Below, in pieces: positions 1 to 12,807 of a stretch of 64,000 nt of DNA (position 1 is its first letter; the number at the start of each line of letters is the position of its first letter). This DNA is from Paraescarpia echinospica (Eukaryota > Annelida > Polychaeta > Sabellida > Siboglinidae). Position numbers and translations under genes: made by a program. The DNA is taken from NCBI GenBank assembly GCA_020002185.1, contig CM034538.1, forward strand, positions 2,460,270 to 2,524,269. The letters run 5' to 3'. The notes below the pieces were generated by a model that saw only the letters and a program-made list of their open reading frames with translations, made no database searches and had not been told where the DNA came from.

Positions 1-1013
1 TGAGGTTTGACTGTAACTCTAATACAGGGCATTACGTCATGTTATAAACGTGAAGTAATGGTTTTGTTTGTACCAAATTACGTGAATCATACACAATGTG
101 GAACATGAACTAATTTGTAAATCTGTAAGTTTTGTCAATAACTCCCGTAACGTACTGTTTGCGATCGGGTGCCGTAATGCACCAACGTAGACAGTAGAAC
201 GCCGCTGTCAATTGATACATTGCTGGTTGGCGGCATTCAACGTTGTCAATGTCAGCCTGACCCCAACTGATAGCGGGAACCAAAGTTTTTAAGTGGGCAG
301 TGTCACTATGACCCTAGCTATTAATATATACATCACAGCTTACTTATTCATTGCCTCTAGTCATGACAGTTACTTTAGTCACTGCACTTAAGGGGCTGTT
401 GTGTTGTTTTTTGTAAGTTGATGTTGAGAAACTGGATTCGACGAGACTTTATGCAGAGAAAAACATCTCAGGTAGTGTCGTTAGTCTGGTGCACTGTCAA
501 CCATATCACTATCAGATCACATATCAATAATGCAGATTCCTGTACAGACACAAATAATATATATACTACACTGTACTTATATAGACAGTTCATTGTATAT
601 TTATAGCAGTCATAAGGATCACCGGCAGTCTAAAGTTATAAAATGATCATGTCAACACTTGAATTTATAAAAAAAGTTTCTGTATAACCGACTAGCAACA
701 TATTTATATGTCCGTTGTGTTTCTAAAATGTGTAGGCATGTATTATAATATGTACATATAATGTATTTATGTGCATGTTTGGACTAGATTGTATGAGTAT
801 GCGTGTCTGAACGCACATTCACCAGAACATTTTTGGACTGGTAAAAGGTTGATCCTGCATAAAAGCCTGTGCAAGGCAAACATGTTTATATTGTTATTAT
901 TCACACTTTCTGGTATATGTTGTCTATGACAACTGTTGCTAGCTGCATAGAAATACACCTAGATGAGTATTTTGTACTGACCTATTAATCGATCCACTGC
1001 ATGTTTAGACCCT
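1..1013. other. Non-coding, no recognised feature
   Basis: AT-rich sequence with only short chance ORFs. No exon, RNA gene or repeat was recognised. Confidence 0.5.
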
Positions 1014-1345
1014 GACATGTATACGTAGCACAGCGGTAAGAACTCCGGACTCTCGACTGAGAAAACGCGGGTTCGAATCATGTGCGCGGGGTCAAACCTT
1101 GGGCAAGTTCATTTACTCTACATTGCTTCAGTTCACTCAGCTGTATGAACGAGTACCTGGCTATAGACAGTGGTGGTTATTTGTGTACGAATAGTCTTCG
1201 TGCATTAATTGCAGTGCGGCTGAATGTTTCCTAGAGAAGTCGAGGTGGTGGTCGATTGAACAGGTCTGCCAAGAAGTAAAGTGCAAAGTGCTTAACAGTC
1301 CTGAGGACTGGATACTGCGCTGTATAAGAACTTACCTTTACTTTT
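1014..1345 (+). mobile_element. tRNA-derived SINE, near full length
   Basis: The head has a Pol III A box (TAGCACAGCGG, 1026-1036) and a B box (GGTTCGAATCA, 1070-1080) at tRNA spacing. The body from about 1092 (GGGCAAGTTCATTTACTCTA and onwards, with a later GTACCTGGC) resembles the conserved central domain of mollusc SINEs. The 3' part (GGATACTGCGCTGTATAAG, about 1308-1328) recurs in a second partial copy near 12,720. It is non-autonomous and would need a partner LINE. Family assignment is from memory of such SINEs, not from a search. Confidence 0.75.
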
Positions 1346-2342
1346 ACTTTGATAAATTATTGAAAGACATCTGTAAATGTTACTCAGTCATTGTTCAAGG
1401 AATTGGCTGGGGCGGTGGTGTGTTGACTATGTTGTTAAGAAGAAAAACTATATTTCTGAATGTGTTGCATAAGTACTTTCCCAATGTTCATTAATTCCAA
1501 ATCGGTTTGTTTGCTGACCAAAAATGAGTGGGACAGAAGACCCAGTCTTAATTTACATGGTTCTTTGATCTTCATTCAAAGGATCGTGTTGCGATCTCTT
1601 ACAAACATCGATTCAGTTGTAACTGTGTAACTTGATTAATTACAATTACTATATAATTGTGAGTGATGTTTGTACTTATTTCACAGTCAGCCATCAGAAC
1701 GACCCAGTCTGATGAACCTCTTCACTATATAATTGTGATAGTATTTTAATGGTGTAATTGAAAAAAAGCATATTGCTGTAAATGATGTAATCTATAAATC
1801 TCAATGTCTGTCTGTTGTTGCCACATCATGGTCACATTGGGGGGCCAGTCAACAAATTTTGTTCAGTTATCGGGGGGCAGCCTATTATTGTAAAATAAAC
1901 AATGTCGGCAAATGAACTCAACAACATCACACAGTGTGGCTTGTTTGTCTGTTACACCCATGAGCTGAAGAGCTTTTTGTGCCGTACACCACCACAATGT
2001 GTCACTCTAACTCATATCATATGAAAAATGTCTAGCTTGTAAACAAGTTTTGTAAGCTGGTTGCAAAAACCATTAGACAAGTGACAACTATGCCATGCCA
2101 GAATAATGGTGGGATGTAACTATGAAGCCATCATTTATGTGTATATATACGTCTGGATTGTATACTTGATCAATCATTTCAAGCACCTCTGAAGGCTTTT
2201 GAGCACATTAGAATACTATTTAAGGTGTTTTAAGTAGAAGATAAACAGTTGAGCTGCCTTCTGTACATGTGACTACAATAACGGGAAACAAGCTGCTTAG
2301 GGTGAAACGATCAGTCAGCAGTTTTCTCATTTCAAACCATAA
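1346..2342. other. Non-coding, no recognised feature
   Basis: Nothing supportable beyond short chance ORFs. Confidence 0.45.
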
Positions 2343-3272
2343 CTCTCCTCCCAGTAGAGTGAGGTTAGACCTAGACACTCTCTTCCCAATAGAGTGAGGT
2401 TAGACCTAGACACTCCTCCCATTAGAGTGAGGTTAGACCTAGATACTCCCAGTAGAATGAAGTTAGACCTAGACACTCCTCCCAGGAGAGTGAGGTTAGA
2501 CCTAGTACATTCCTCCCAGTAGAGTGAGGTTAGACCTAGTACACCCCTCCTCCCAGGAGAGTGAAGTTAGACCTAGACACTCCTCCCAGTAGAGTGAGGT
2601 TAGACCTAGTATGTTCCTCCCAATAGAGTGAGGTTAGACCTAGTACACCCTTCCTCCCAGTAGAGTGAAGTTAGACCTAGCGCACTCCTCCCAGGAGAGT
2701 GAGGTTAGACCTAGTACACCCCTCCCAGTAGAGTGAGATTAGACCTAGACACTCCTCCCAGTAGAGTAAGGTTAGACCTGGACACTCATCCCCGTAGAGT
2801 GAGGTTAGACCTAGACACTCCCAGTAGAGTGAGGCTAGACATAGACACTCCTACCAGTAGAGTGAGGTTAGACCTGGACACTCCTCCCAGTAGAGTGAGG
2901 TTAGACCTGGACACTCCTCCCAGTAGAATGTGGTTAGACTTAGACACTCCTCCCAGTAGAGTGAGGTTAGACCTAGACATTTCCTCCCAGTAGAATGAGG
3001 TTAGACCTAGACACTCCTCCCAGTAGAGTGAGGTTAGACCTAGACACTCCTCCCAGTAGAATGAGGTTAGACCTAGACACTCCTCCCAGTAGAGTGAGGT
3101 TAAACCTAGACACTCCTCCCAGTAGAGTGAGGTTAGACTTAGACACTCCTCCCAGTAGAGTGAGGTTAGACCTAGACACTCCTCCTGGTAGAGTGAGGTT
3201 AGACCTAGACACTCTTCCCAGTTGAGTGAGGTTAGACCTAGACACTCCTCCCAGTAAAGTGAAGGTAGATAC
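2343..3272. repeat. 33-bp minisatellite, about 27 units
   Basis: Tandem units of about 33 bp contain CCCAGTAGAGTGAGGTTAGA. The period is a multiple of three, so long stretches stay open on both strands. The + strand encodes an 11-residue repeat (VRLDLDTPPSR). Left-hand units are more diverged, with small length changes; the right-hand half (about 2980-3230) is nearly uniform. No splice signals or start context suggest real coding. Confidence 0.9.
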
Positions 3273-3883
3273 TGTTCCCAGCAGGGGTAAGTCAACCTGA
3301 TAGTGTAGTCAGCACATGATCAGCTAAAGATAGACAGACCTCTTCCATAGCTGTCACAAGCGTTCAGCTAACCATTGCGTTCACCTGTACTACATTCATT
3401 GATGGTGGTTAGTACAATATAAAGGGGGTAATCCTAGCCAAATCCAGAATCTGGAAAGTGGGCTAATCCCAGTTGGGCAGTTGGAAGTCAAACCGTCATT
3501 TCAGTATTTGTATAATTACAACTAAAAATAACATGACATATTTTGAAACAACAGCATATATTAATGTAGTTGTAAATATTGCAGATAGCCTTATTTAATG
3601 TGTAAGACACATGCATGACACTAGAGTTCATAAGAGAACATTTGATTACTTTCTGCTATTTCTGCCCACAACAACTGATGCCTGTCGGATCCTCAGATAG
3701 TCCTAAAAAAGTAAGATAATCACATAAATACATCCGGCTTTTATTTGCCCCATACCTTGAATGAAGGTGGGTAAATGGCGTGTACAGACCATGTTGGAAG
3801 CGGCTTACAGGGCCTGGCTTGGCTGTGGCAAACAGCAGTTAGCCTAGCAGCCCAAGAACCTGCCTGACATGACCCAGCCACAC

Positions 3884-3898
3884 AGGTCAGGCTGACCC
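3884..3898. promoter_or_regulatory. Estrogen response element, perfect core palindrome
   Basis: AGGTCAGGCTGACCC fits the ERE core GGTCAnnnTGACC at all ten fixed positions. A further half-site (TGACCC, about 3869-3875) lies just upstream. It sits 4.9 kb upstream of the large ER 5' exon. Such a core occurs by chance about once per megabase, so it is suggestive rather than proof. The matching P-box of this locus's receptor (EGCKA) would be expected to bind it. Confidence 0.5.
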
Positions 3899-4397
3899 GA
3901 GGTGGCTTTGTAACATCATACAGTGTGCACATGAATGGAGGGACTACGTGCAGTTCTGAGCATAGCCACCTCCCTTACATAATGCCAGTGCATGCAGCTA
4001 GACACTGACTCATTGGAGGTGCTTCGCATATCGACTGGTGAAACGACCAACCTCGCTTGCACTATGTGTGCAGGACCTAGCGTTGACTTGATCCATAACG
4101 TTTTATGTATGTCTATCCAGAGATGTATTAAGTTTACAAGAGTGGTTTAATGGTGATTTCGCAGTCACCCAGCTTCTCCACATATATGTTTACACAAGAT
4201 GTGAATTGTATTTATTTTATCACACACACAATTTGTTGATCAATCCATGGTTTGTTGATTCACACAGAGCAATGACTAACACAGAGCAATGACTAACACA
4301 GGTGCCAGACTCTGCTCTGGCCTGTTTCCTTCACTATCATAAGGCAATTAAGGACAGTGTGTTGTACTGACAACAGGGGCAGACATAATTTGTTGAT

Positions 4398-4518
<121 letters not shown>

Positions 4519-7500
4519 CCAGGGCACGTACCCAATGCAGTCAGGTAGACAAGGGGAGCAAGGTCACCACTGCCTCTGTCTGGTGTGGCAGCATCACGTT
4601 TGTGAGGCCATCTGTTATGCATTGGATCTGTAACACTCCTACAGTCCTGCTGCCTGTCACCAATCCTGAGTTCTGTGTCACAGCCTGAGTCTTGTGTCAT
4701 ACCTCAGGTGATGGCTCAAGGCAGTGACTGATTACACCTCTGACTGTGTCTTAGGTTGTTGATGTTATAATAGGTTAGTTCCTTTGATGTATGATGAGTG
4801 ACTGAGCGTATGATGGCCCAACTGTAAAGAAGTCCAGTGTAGATTTTAATCTGCACTGTGTTTAGCTGGGCTATCCTGAATAAAGATATTTTATTATTAT
4901 AACCTATGGCGCAGTAATAAGCCGTGCAGTACGTGTGTCTACCTCAGACGGCTTCCTGTGTTTATTGTGTAATCAACACCTGTGACCCCCCTACTCTATT
5001 CAAGCCATAAACACCTGCCCAGCCTCTCTCTTCATCTCTGGCTTCACCAGCTCTATAGCTTGGGGGTCACACCCTACCTTTAGAAGTATTTTGTGGCCTC
5101 CTGTAACGAATGGAGGGCAGGTAGCACCAACAAGCTCAACACATGATTTATCTAGATGTAGGAGTGTTCACTGCTTTCCTATCTATGATAAGGTTTACAT
5201 TAATTTCAATACGATTTATGTATTAGTAAATTTCGTTGAAATTCATTGCTCCTTCAGATAAGTATATGAGTTATGTGAATAGAACTTCTGCTCAAGTGTA
5301 ACACACAGATGGTCCTAATGTGTTACTTGTCCAACAACAGTAGGAATCAACTGAAGACAGACAACATCCCCTAGATATAATTCATCCAGCAGCCTTTGAA
5401 TATGAGCAGAGAAACCTTGACCTGAATGTTGGCTGACGATAACCCACCCTATAGGGAGAGGTTAGCATGACGTTGGTGTTTGTAGCAGTGTATTGTCAAC
5501 TGTGACTCACCTAGAAGTGGGACTGATCCAAGTTGGCCTACGTGCCTCACTGCCGTGTCATTCACATTGCAAAGTGGCCTACGTGCAGGAAATCAGCCTA
5601 GCTACGGTTACATGAGCAGTGTGACCTGACTCGGGTCAGCGTGCTCACATAGGCGGCCGGCTGACACGCTGCTGCGTCATATACACAGCCAGCGTTCTTC
5701 CTACTGCTGGCATACACTGTGTGACACGCTGTGGGTCAACATGCCCATGTGTATTGACGAGTATTCACTGTCGCACTGCAACACACATCGGACACAGGTT
5801 AGGTGTCTCATCTTCTCGTTGTCTCGTTACTGTTTACAAGGTTCATTGTAATTTCTAATTATTGAAGTTGATTACACTGTTCAGATTCAGGCGTTTTTTT
5901 TTAATTAACGTTTGTCGTGTTTTTTGCTATTTATTTTTGTGTAAAAAATTTTTGGTTTTGTTGTTGGATGATTCCGTGTGTTTGTTTAGTGGCTGATGTG
6001 TTCAGACAGCCTGTTCGTTTCCTATTATAGACTAGTGATCAATAGCATTTGAAGTTGTTCCTCAGTTGGAACTTCAGCCCATTGTTGATCCGGTTCATTG
6101 GTGCTCGAGGTGATGATGTTTGTATGGTGTAATTATATATGCTGTTGATGTAGAAAAAAAATTAAATCATTGAAATAATAGACTATAATCATGTCTTTGA
6201 TTATTAGATCATGTAATTTGTGAAATGGTGAATAGCAGTATATTGTAGTATACGGACGGAGCAGGAACAACCTTTGCAATTTTTGCCAATTTTTTTACCA
6301 AATTTCATTTTCAAAGATATCCTAAAAAAAATTAAAAAAATTGCATATACAAGCTAGCATATTGTAGTTAATACTAGAAAAGTTAAATAATGTGTCTGAA
6401 AAAATGTGGAAAGAATCAAACTATGGAGAGAACTTTAAATATTACGGTAATGGTATGTACTCATAATTGTTTTAATTAGTAAAATCTCATTAGGAATATC
6501 GTAATTAATGGCAAGGTTCGAGAGTTCCACAGCGCTGTGTTCATGCGTGTGTATGTTCATGCGTGCATCAATCATGTGCTGTAACAATGGCGCTGTCACG
6601 GTGTTGTAATATTGATGTGTTATTATGGACAGAGTGGAGTGAAACAGCATTGACATTGTAGGAGGTTTTAATCCCTCCAATGGATATTGATCCCACTTGT
6701 GGTTCTGGCTTGGTGGAGTCATTAATCATTATTATAGGAAAGGAAGAAATATGATATTCCTGATATACAAGATTTGTCAGAATCACTGTAGTCCTAGCAT
6801 TGGGCCACAGTAAGGAGAATTGTGTTAGATGAGTGTCATCATGCCAATGTGGGTTTATGTACAACAGAGTGTGTTTAAAACTAAAATTGAATGGTTTGAG
6901 TCAATGTGGAGAGAATACAATAAAAAGATGTAATCCCAGGATTTTTTTATTAAAAATATTATTTTAAAGCAGACTTTTGATAAGCAGTCCAGACTTCAGT
7001 TTCCCAATGCTACTTATTGTTAGTGATACTTTGTATATAGACTCACTGTTTGGAGGTATCACTGTGCTGTTGCTGTGCAGTTAGAGAGATGCATACTTTA
7101 TTAAGTTATGATCATAATTATAAGGATTAGGCCGTAACAAAAGAAGTCCAGTAATTTTAATAAAAATGTAACTAACTCAACCAAGTAGAAGCCCAAATGT
7201 AGCTATAACTAGTTAATTAGTAATATAATTGAGTAATAATTAACATATAATTGAAGGCCTAACTAGCAGTCATTCTGTGCCAGTGGGATCTGACATCCTA
7301 CCAAGGTTTTATTGATGCTACCTAATAGCCTAATGGCCTTGTAGATGACATATTGTCCACCAGTCAACAAGCAACTATTTACATAATCCCCTGTCCTCAT
7401 GGTGAACTCTTGCCCATTTCCTCATCAGCTAATGTTTCACAGTTTAATGTACATTTTAATTGCCCAGTCACGGTGTAAACATACTGCGTAAACACCTTAG

Positions 7501-7699
7501 CAGTACCAGAGCTCGGCTTAACACAGCCTCAGATCAGATCTATGAGTGGAGCACTTTCCAACTTCTGTGGCTATTATTACTGGATCTGTGCGTAAAGCTT
7601 ACTTTAGGATGCAAGGACTGTGTCCCTGACGGACTGTGTTCCTGTCGTATCCGTGCCTGCCGTGTCAGTGTATGAGTGTGTCCTGCCAAGAGTACAACA

Positions 7700-8006
7700 C
7701 ACGTCAGTCTACCAACATACAGGCTAGGTCATGGCGTCCACGTTCTGACTGTAGTGGCTGACTCGCGCTTGCTGAGGCCGTGCGTACGTGCCTGGCTACT
7801 CACGCTCAAATAACCATAACACTGAATGTGCTGGAACACACGTGTGTTGTTGGCTGGCGGCTTGAGGTGGCAGTCTCACTGCAGTAGGCCAGTCACGATG
7901 GTTGTGTTCGCGGGTACCGCAGGCTGTGTCCCTAGCACAGTCCTCCTACACATGGATATCACTCTGGATTTAGTGGATCAGTATTACGGGCGGGTCTGTG
8001 GAAGGT
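7700..8006 (+). other. Possible 5' untranslated exon of ER
   Basis: This is a CpG-richer stretch than its surroundings and ends in a plausible splice donor (GGAAG/GTAACC, break after 8006). It lies 770 bp upstream of the acceptor of the large ER 5' exon, which needs some upstream exon. There is no coding evidence and the left end is arbitrary. Confidence 0.2.
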
Positions 8007-8779
8007 AACCAAGTGGCCATGCAAGGCAAGGTGATTGTTTTTTCTGCATCCAAAATTAATTGTTAATCAATCATTTGGGTGTTTACGGGTTGCGGCTGTT
8101 GTCTGTATGTTTATGTCAGTGCTGATGTGTCGGAGTCCTTCAGTGTCAGTGGTCATTCCTCGTGGCAGTATCTCTACAGGAGACATTGGACAGGGTTCTA
8201 TCCTTTTTCTGACAACATTGTGTTCACACTGTGTCTGAGTCAGGCACCAAGCTGGGTTTGTCTGGCAGTGAAGACTGAATGAAGACTGCATCTAGTTGTG
8301 ACTCAGATATCACGTTCACCTGTCAGTTATTTGGAGTGAGGGATCGGATTCCCACAAGTGATTCCCATATTTTTATTATTAGCGCAGCTGTGAGCGGTTT
8401 GATGTTTGATTAGTATAGTAGTTATTTACTTACAAAGTACTTTAGAAACAAGGGTATAGCTACAATGGTTACATTAAATCATAATAATAACAGTTGTTTT
8501 ATAATTACATTTTTAAGTTCCATAATATTTATAAATTAATGTTGAAATCAAAAATTGTATAACAAATAAATTTTTATATTCCTGAATATTTTCAGATTAA
8601 TTTTGAAAAAAAATCCAGATTGTTCATAAATTATTTTTAAAATCCTAGAATAAAAATTTTAAAAAATTTTAATCCCACAATATTTTTATAAATAAATTTT
8701 ATAATCAAAATTGTCTACGAATTAATTTGAACCGTTTGTGCCCAGCCCCAGCTGACAATGTTGTGTGTTACAGAGTGAA

Positions 8780-9984
8780 ATGCCTCCTCCGAAGAAGCCA
8801 AAGACAGGTCTGAGTCGAGTGGAAGCATTCCTCACCAAGACAGAGGTGGACGACCTGAGACGGGAGTACCTCACCAGAACCAGCCAATCATCTGGTGTAC
8901 AGTGGTGCTCCGATAGTTCAAGTGAGTTCATTGCACACGAGCGGTCATTGCTCAGCAGCAGGATGGATCTTGTGAATGTATACAGTGAGGAAGCGCAGGA
9001 TCTGTCCATGCACAAACAGGATCCGGCTGAGAGTCGCACCAAGAGTCGTGGTGAGAGTCACGCCGAGAGTCGCATTGAGAGTCGCATGGAAGCAGTCCGA
9101 AGCGTCTCCGACACAAACAATCGGAGCTGCTCTCCGCACACGACGAAACTCATCGACATGATCATGTCTGAGTGCAACAACTTTGCATCGACGGAGGGTC
9201 ACCGCAAGCGTCTGGAGTTCATGTTGGCTGATTACGGCCCAGGTCAGGTGACCGCGAGTACGGCTGCGGTGTTCCCCAGCCACACCAGTTGTATAATAGA
9301 CATGAACAAGCCCCAGATCCACCGCAAAGCCGTGTCGAAGCCAATGCCATCGCTGCAATATGTGCCTTTGCGCTACACCGACTGTCACATGGGGGAGCCA
9401 CGCATACCGCGGCCGGATGTGTCGATGGAACTCATCAAGAAAGTGATAGACTCATCACAGACGGGTAAACTCGACGCCCTGATGCGTAGGTGCGATGGGT
9501 CACCCCGTCAGTGGTCTCAGGTGGCGGGGGTGTCCTGCGCCGCCCCTAAGATGATCTCATCCCAGTGTCTGTCTGATGCCCGCATGTCCTTGCCTCACCT
9601 GTCCCTGCCTCAGGTGCCTCACCCCCCCCTCACCCCAGAACCTTCGAAGGATATACTCGCAGAGAAACAAAACCTGTGTAAGTTTCTGGAGACGGGAAAG
9701 AGCTTGTCGGGATTCATTGCGGAGAGCCGACTTCAGCAGATGCTCACCAGCAGTCTTCAAGCCGGCAACCCACTCGATAAACTCGAGACGATGCTGCCAT
9801 CTTGTGGCCAGTGGAAGCCAGACACGCCTGCTAACAGCACGGACGGGAGCACTGGCAGCCTGGGTCTTGCCACAGACATCTGTGGAATTAACGACAATGG
9901 GATTTACCAGCAAAAACCATCTACCTCACCGCTGCAGAAACATGTCAAACTGGATGCCGCGCAGACTAATTCCACACTCACAAG
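8780..9984 (+). CDS. ER: Large 5' coding exon, probable ER N-terminal (A/B) domain
   Basis: The exon follows an acceptor (TTACAG, exon from 8774). The ATG at 8780 is in good context (GAAATGC) and begins MPPPKKPKTGL, which looks like a basic nuclear-localisation segment. It stays open for 402 codons to a donor (ACAAG/GTAAAC) and ends in phase 2. Codon usage and GC content are clearly coding. The protein is low-complexity and Ser/Pro-rich, as expected of an A/B (AF-1) domain. It has a charged ESR/KSR repeat near residues 86-105 and a CtBP-like motif (QDLSMHK, near residues 73-79). No folded domain was recognised. Its phase matches the acceptor at 24665, and it is the only large ORF upstream on this strand, so I place it in the ER gene. 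It could instead be an exon of an unrelated gene. Confidence 0.6.
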
Positions 9985-12712
9985 GTAAACTTAATTTCAT
10001 TTTCCAATTAAATGTTTGAGGAATAATTTTTTTAAATTCTCAATTTGGTAGTTAATGTATTGCTGTAGTACAAAGCTGTGACAATCTGTTGGGTAAACAC
10101 AGTTAACAACACAAACAGTAGAACAGCTTAATGCTGGAGTGCACTTAACCAGTTGACATTGCAGCTGTAGGATACTAGCATGTATGTGCTACCACCTAGT
10201 GAATACCCAGTGTGTGATGTGTTAATGCAATAGTCACTAGATGGCGCACAGTGTATCCCTGTCACCACAGAGATTATTCTGTTGTTGCCTCACACAGGGA
10301 ATTTAAACCCAGTGACAGTTTAGAGAAGGTATGCCAAATTATAATAATTCAGGTGCTTGTGTTATTCACACAATGGTTACAAGGTGACATATATATTTAG
10401 AAAACATTAGGGCCTAGTTAATAAGTTACATAAAATGTTATGTAAACTCGTAAAATGTACATATAGGCTAATTGCTTCATTCTTGAGAGCATCTGTCTAG
10501 CCCACTAGCACAAGTACATAGCTTTCTGAAAATATTCTATACAAAGTAAATTAATACTATATGTCATTTTTGTGTGAATATTTATAGTTTTGTATGGAAT
10601 GAGGCCAGTTGTTATTGCTGTGAGTGTGTGACTGGAACATACCGCTTGTGACACCTGGTGACCAGTATGGAATGTAAAAGTTTATGTGACTACATTAACC
10701 CACCAGGTGGCAGTACTATTCACACATCCTGCTGGTACGTGCAGAAATCACTAAGCACAACTATTAATGGTGTTTGTGTTGGTAGGAGACATTTGATTAC
10801 TTATTTAACAGGTGGCAAAATTAGTTATTAGGTCAGCCCGCATAATGATGCCACTCAATAATAAATATATTTCTTTTGTAATAAACTAATAAATCAAGTA
10901 AATTACTAAATCAACAAATTATTCAATTTTATTTATTAATTATTAATTTTGGCAACCTTAGAGGCTTAGTGATTTCAAACAAACCTTCTAGTGAGGGTGA
11001 TCCACATATGACTTACATTTTTTAAAGCACACTCACGTTTGCCTGTGTCATCATTTATTACTGCCATGTGTTGTATTTAATTGAAACATGGTCTGCATTC
11101 CATTGTATTGTGTTTGTGTTAATACAACCTGAAGGTAACTAGTCAGATAAGCATTCTGGAATGTTAATCAAACAGTTTAATTGTATGCATACAAAGAACG
11201 GTCTCAAGGACCTAATGTTATTACCCTAACATATATATGGTTTGCTATCACTGAAAACCAATTGAGTTAGTATTCATTTGTCTTAGATACACTGCACTGT
11301 ACATAAGTTTTCTTGGTTGCACAGTCATGACTTATACAGATGTCCTTCTTTTTGGATATTGTTGCCTTTAGCAAGTGGTGTGACGTTGCATTTACGTTGC
11401 ATTTACGTTGCTTCAAAGGACATAAATAGACTGGTGAACCAGGCAGGTGACTGTAAATGTGTCTCCTTTGTGCTGTGTTGAGTGCCTGGTGACAAGTGCT
11501 TGCTCCCAATACACTGAGATAGATGTTTCTGTTTACTGCCTCTTGACCATTGGACTTCCAAGTAAAGGGGGATACTCATTGTTGGAGGGTGACACTTAAC
11601 ACTGGACTGGCTGTTTTAAGACATGTTATATCATTGATTGATGATGACTGAGTTGATTGAAGGGACCTAGTGAATACTTGTGCTTTCCAGCATTTTGGAA
11701 TTGTTGTTAAATTGTTAAACTATGAAAGATAGTTTTAACAGTTATATGCTACGATAAAACAACAAACAACCACTAGTTACTTTCTAAGAAATCTGAAAAA
11801 TGTTTTGTATATTGTTCACATTAAACATAAAGTGATTTGAAGGAGTAGAAAAGTATAATCGGTAATAGTTAATTAATAAATTAATATGATTATTAATCCC
11901 TATTAATTATATATTTATTATGGTTAATAATAAATTATCCAATTTCAAAATAAATTACACTTTGATGAAACATCGTATGGATAATTGATAATAATATTTA
12001 CAGCATGATATTTTATGCTAATAAAGATTCAAAAAATGCTTGTTAAAATGCAGTGAATTTAAGGCTCAAATCAGACTGGCAGTGTTGAATGTTGTGTACA
12101 CAAAACTGTGTTTTTTTTTCTTAATTTTCTTTATTAGTAAATATTACAGAATACAGCTCCGACGACTCAAATGAAAATTCTGTATGATAGGCCTAAAACA
12201 CAGCATTTATTTTGTATATTCTCCAAACAAACGTGGTAATTATGAACAAAAATTATCACTTGTGATAACTTCTAACTGATCATGGTGGATGTAACGTAAA
12301 TAGTGAGCCACTTTAGTTGAGGACTTGAAGTCAGGTTTATAACAGACATCACTATAACTCTATAGTAACACTTCCACTCTCAAGATGAGAACAGTCTAGT
12401 CAAGGGCTGTCCAAACATCAGTGTTGAGTTTTTGTAAATACTAAACAAATTAAGTATTATTTTAGAATTGACTGATCAAAATAGCTGTGCTTTAGGGGAT
12501 AACACTTGAGAAATGTTGCTGGCTCGTTGCTCTTTGATTGGTCAACATGTAACACTTCAGTGGCTTATATTTGCTCTTTTGACACCTTCTACCTTTGCTG
12601 ATGATAATTTGTATTATAAAATAATATATTTCCCAGCATGCACAGCATGGTAGAATGACTGTAACAATTCTGTCGAAATAAATAGAAATACTCATGAATA
12701 CTGTATAGGGAG

Positions 12713-12780
12713 TAGTGTAAAGCACTCTGAGCAGCCCTATATGAGGACTGGACACTGCACCATATAAAACTTACCTTTTT
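12713..12780 (+). mobile_element. SINE 3' fragment
   Basis: AAAGCACTCTGAGCAGCC followed by GGACTGGACACTGCACCATA and ATAAAACTTACC parallels the 3' part of the SINE at 1014-1345. Only the tail is recognisable. Confidence 0.55.
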
Positions 12781-12807
12781 ACATATTCACCAGTTATCAA
12801 TATACTG

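Noticed and set aside
418..1494. Small ORFs at the left edge (62-68 residues)
   Set aside because: No coding bias, no splice context; one overlaps the SINE.
2733..3295. Long ORFs on both strands with an 11-residue repeat
   Set aside because: They follow from a 33-bp tandem period; no start context, splice sites or coding bias.
8945..10019. Other-frame ORFs overlapping the large ER exon (147, 118 and 147 residues)
   Set aside because: Shadows of the 402-codon frame, which has the splice sites and composition of a real exon.
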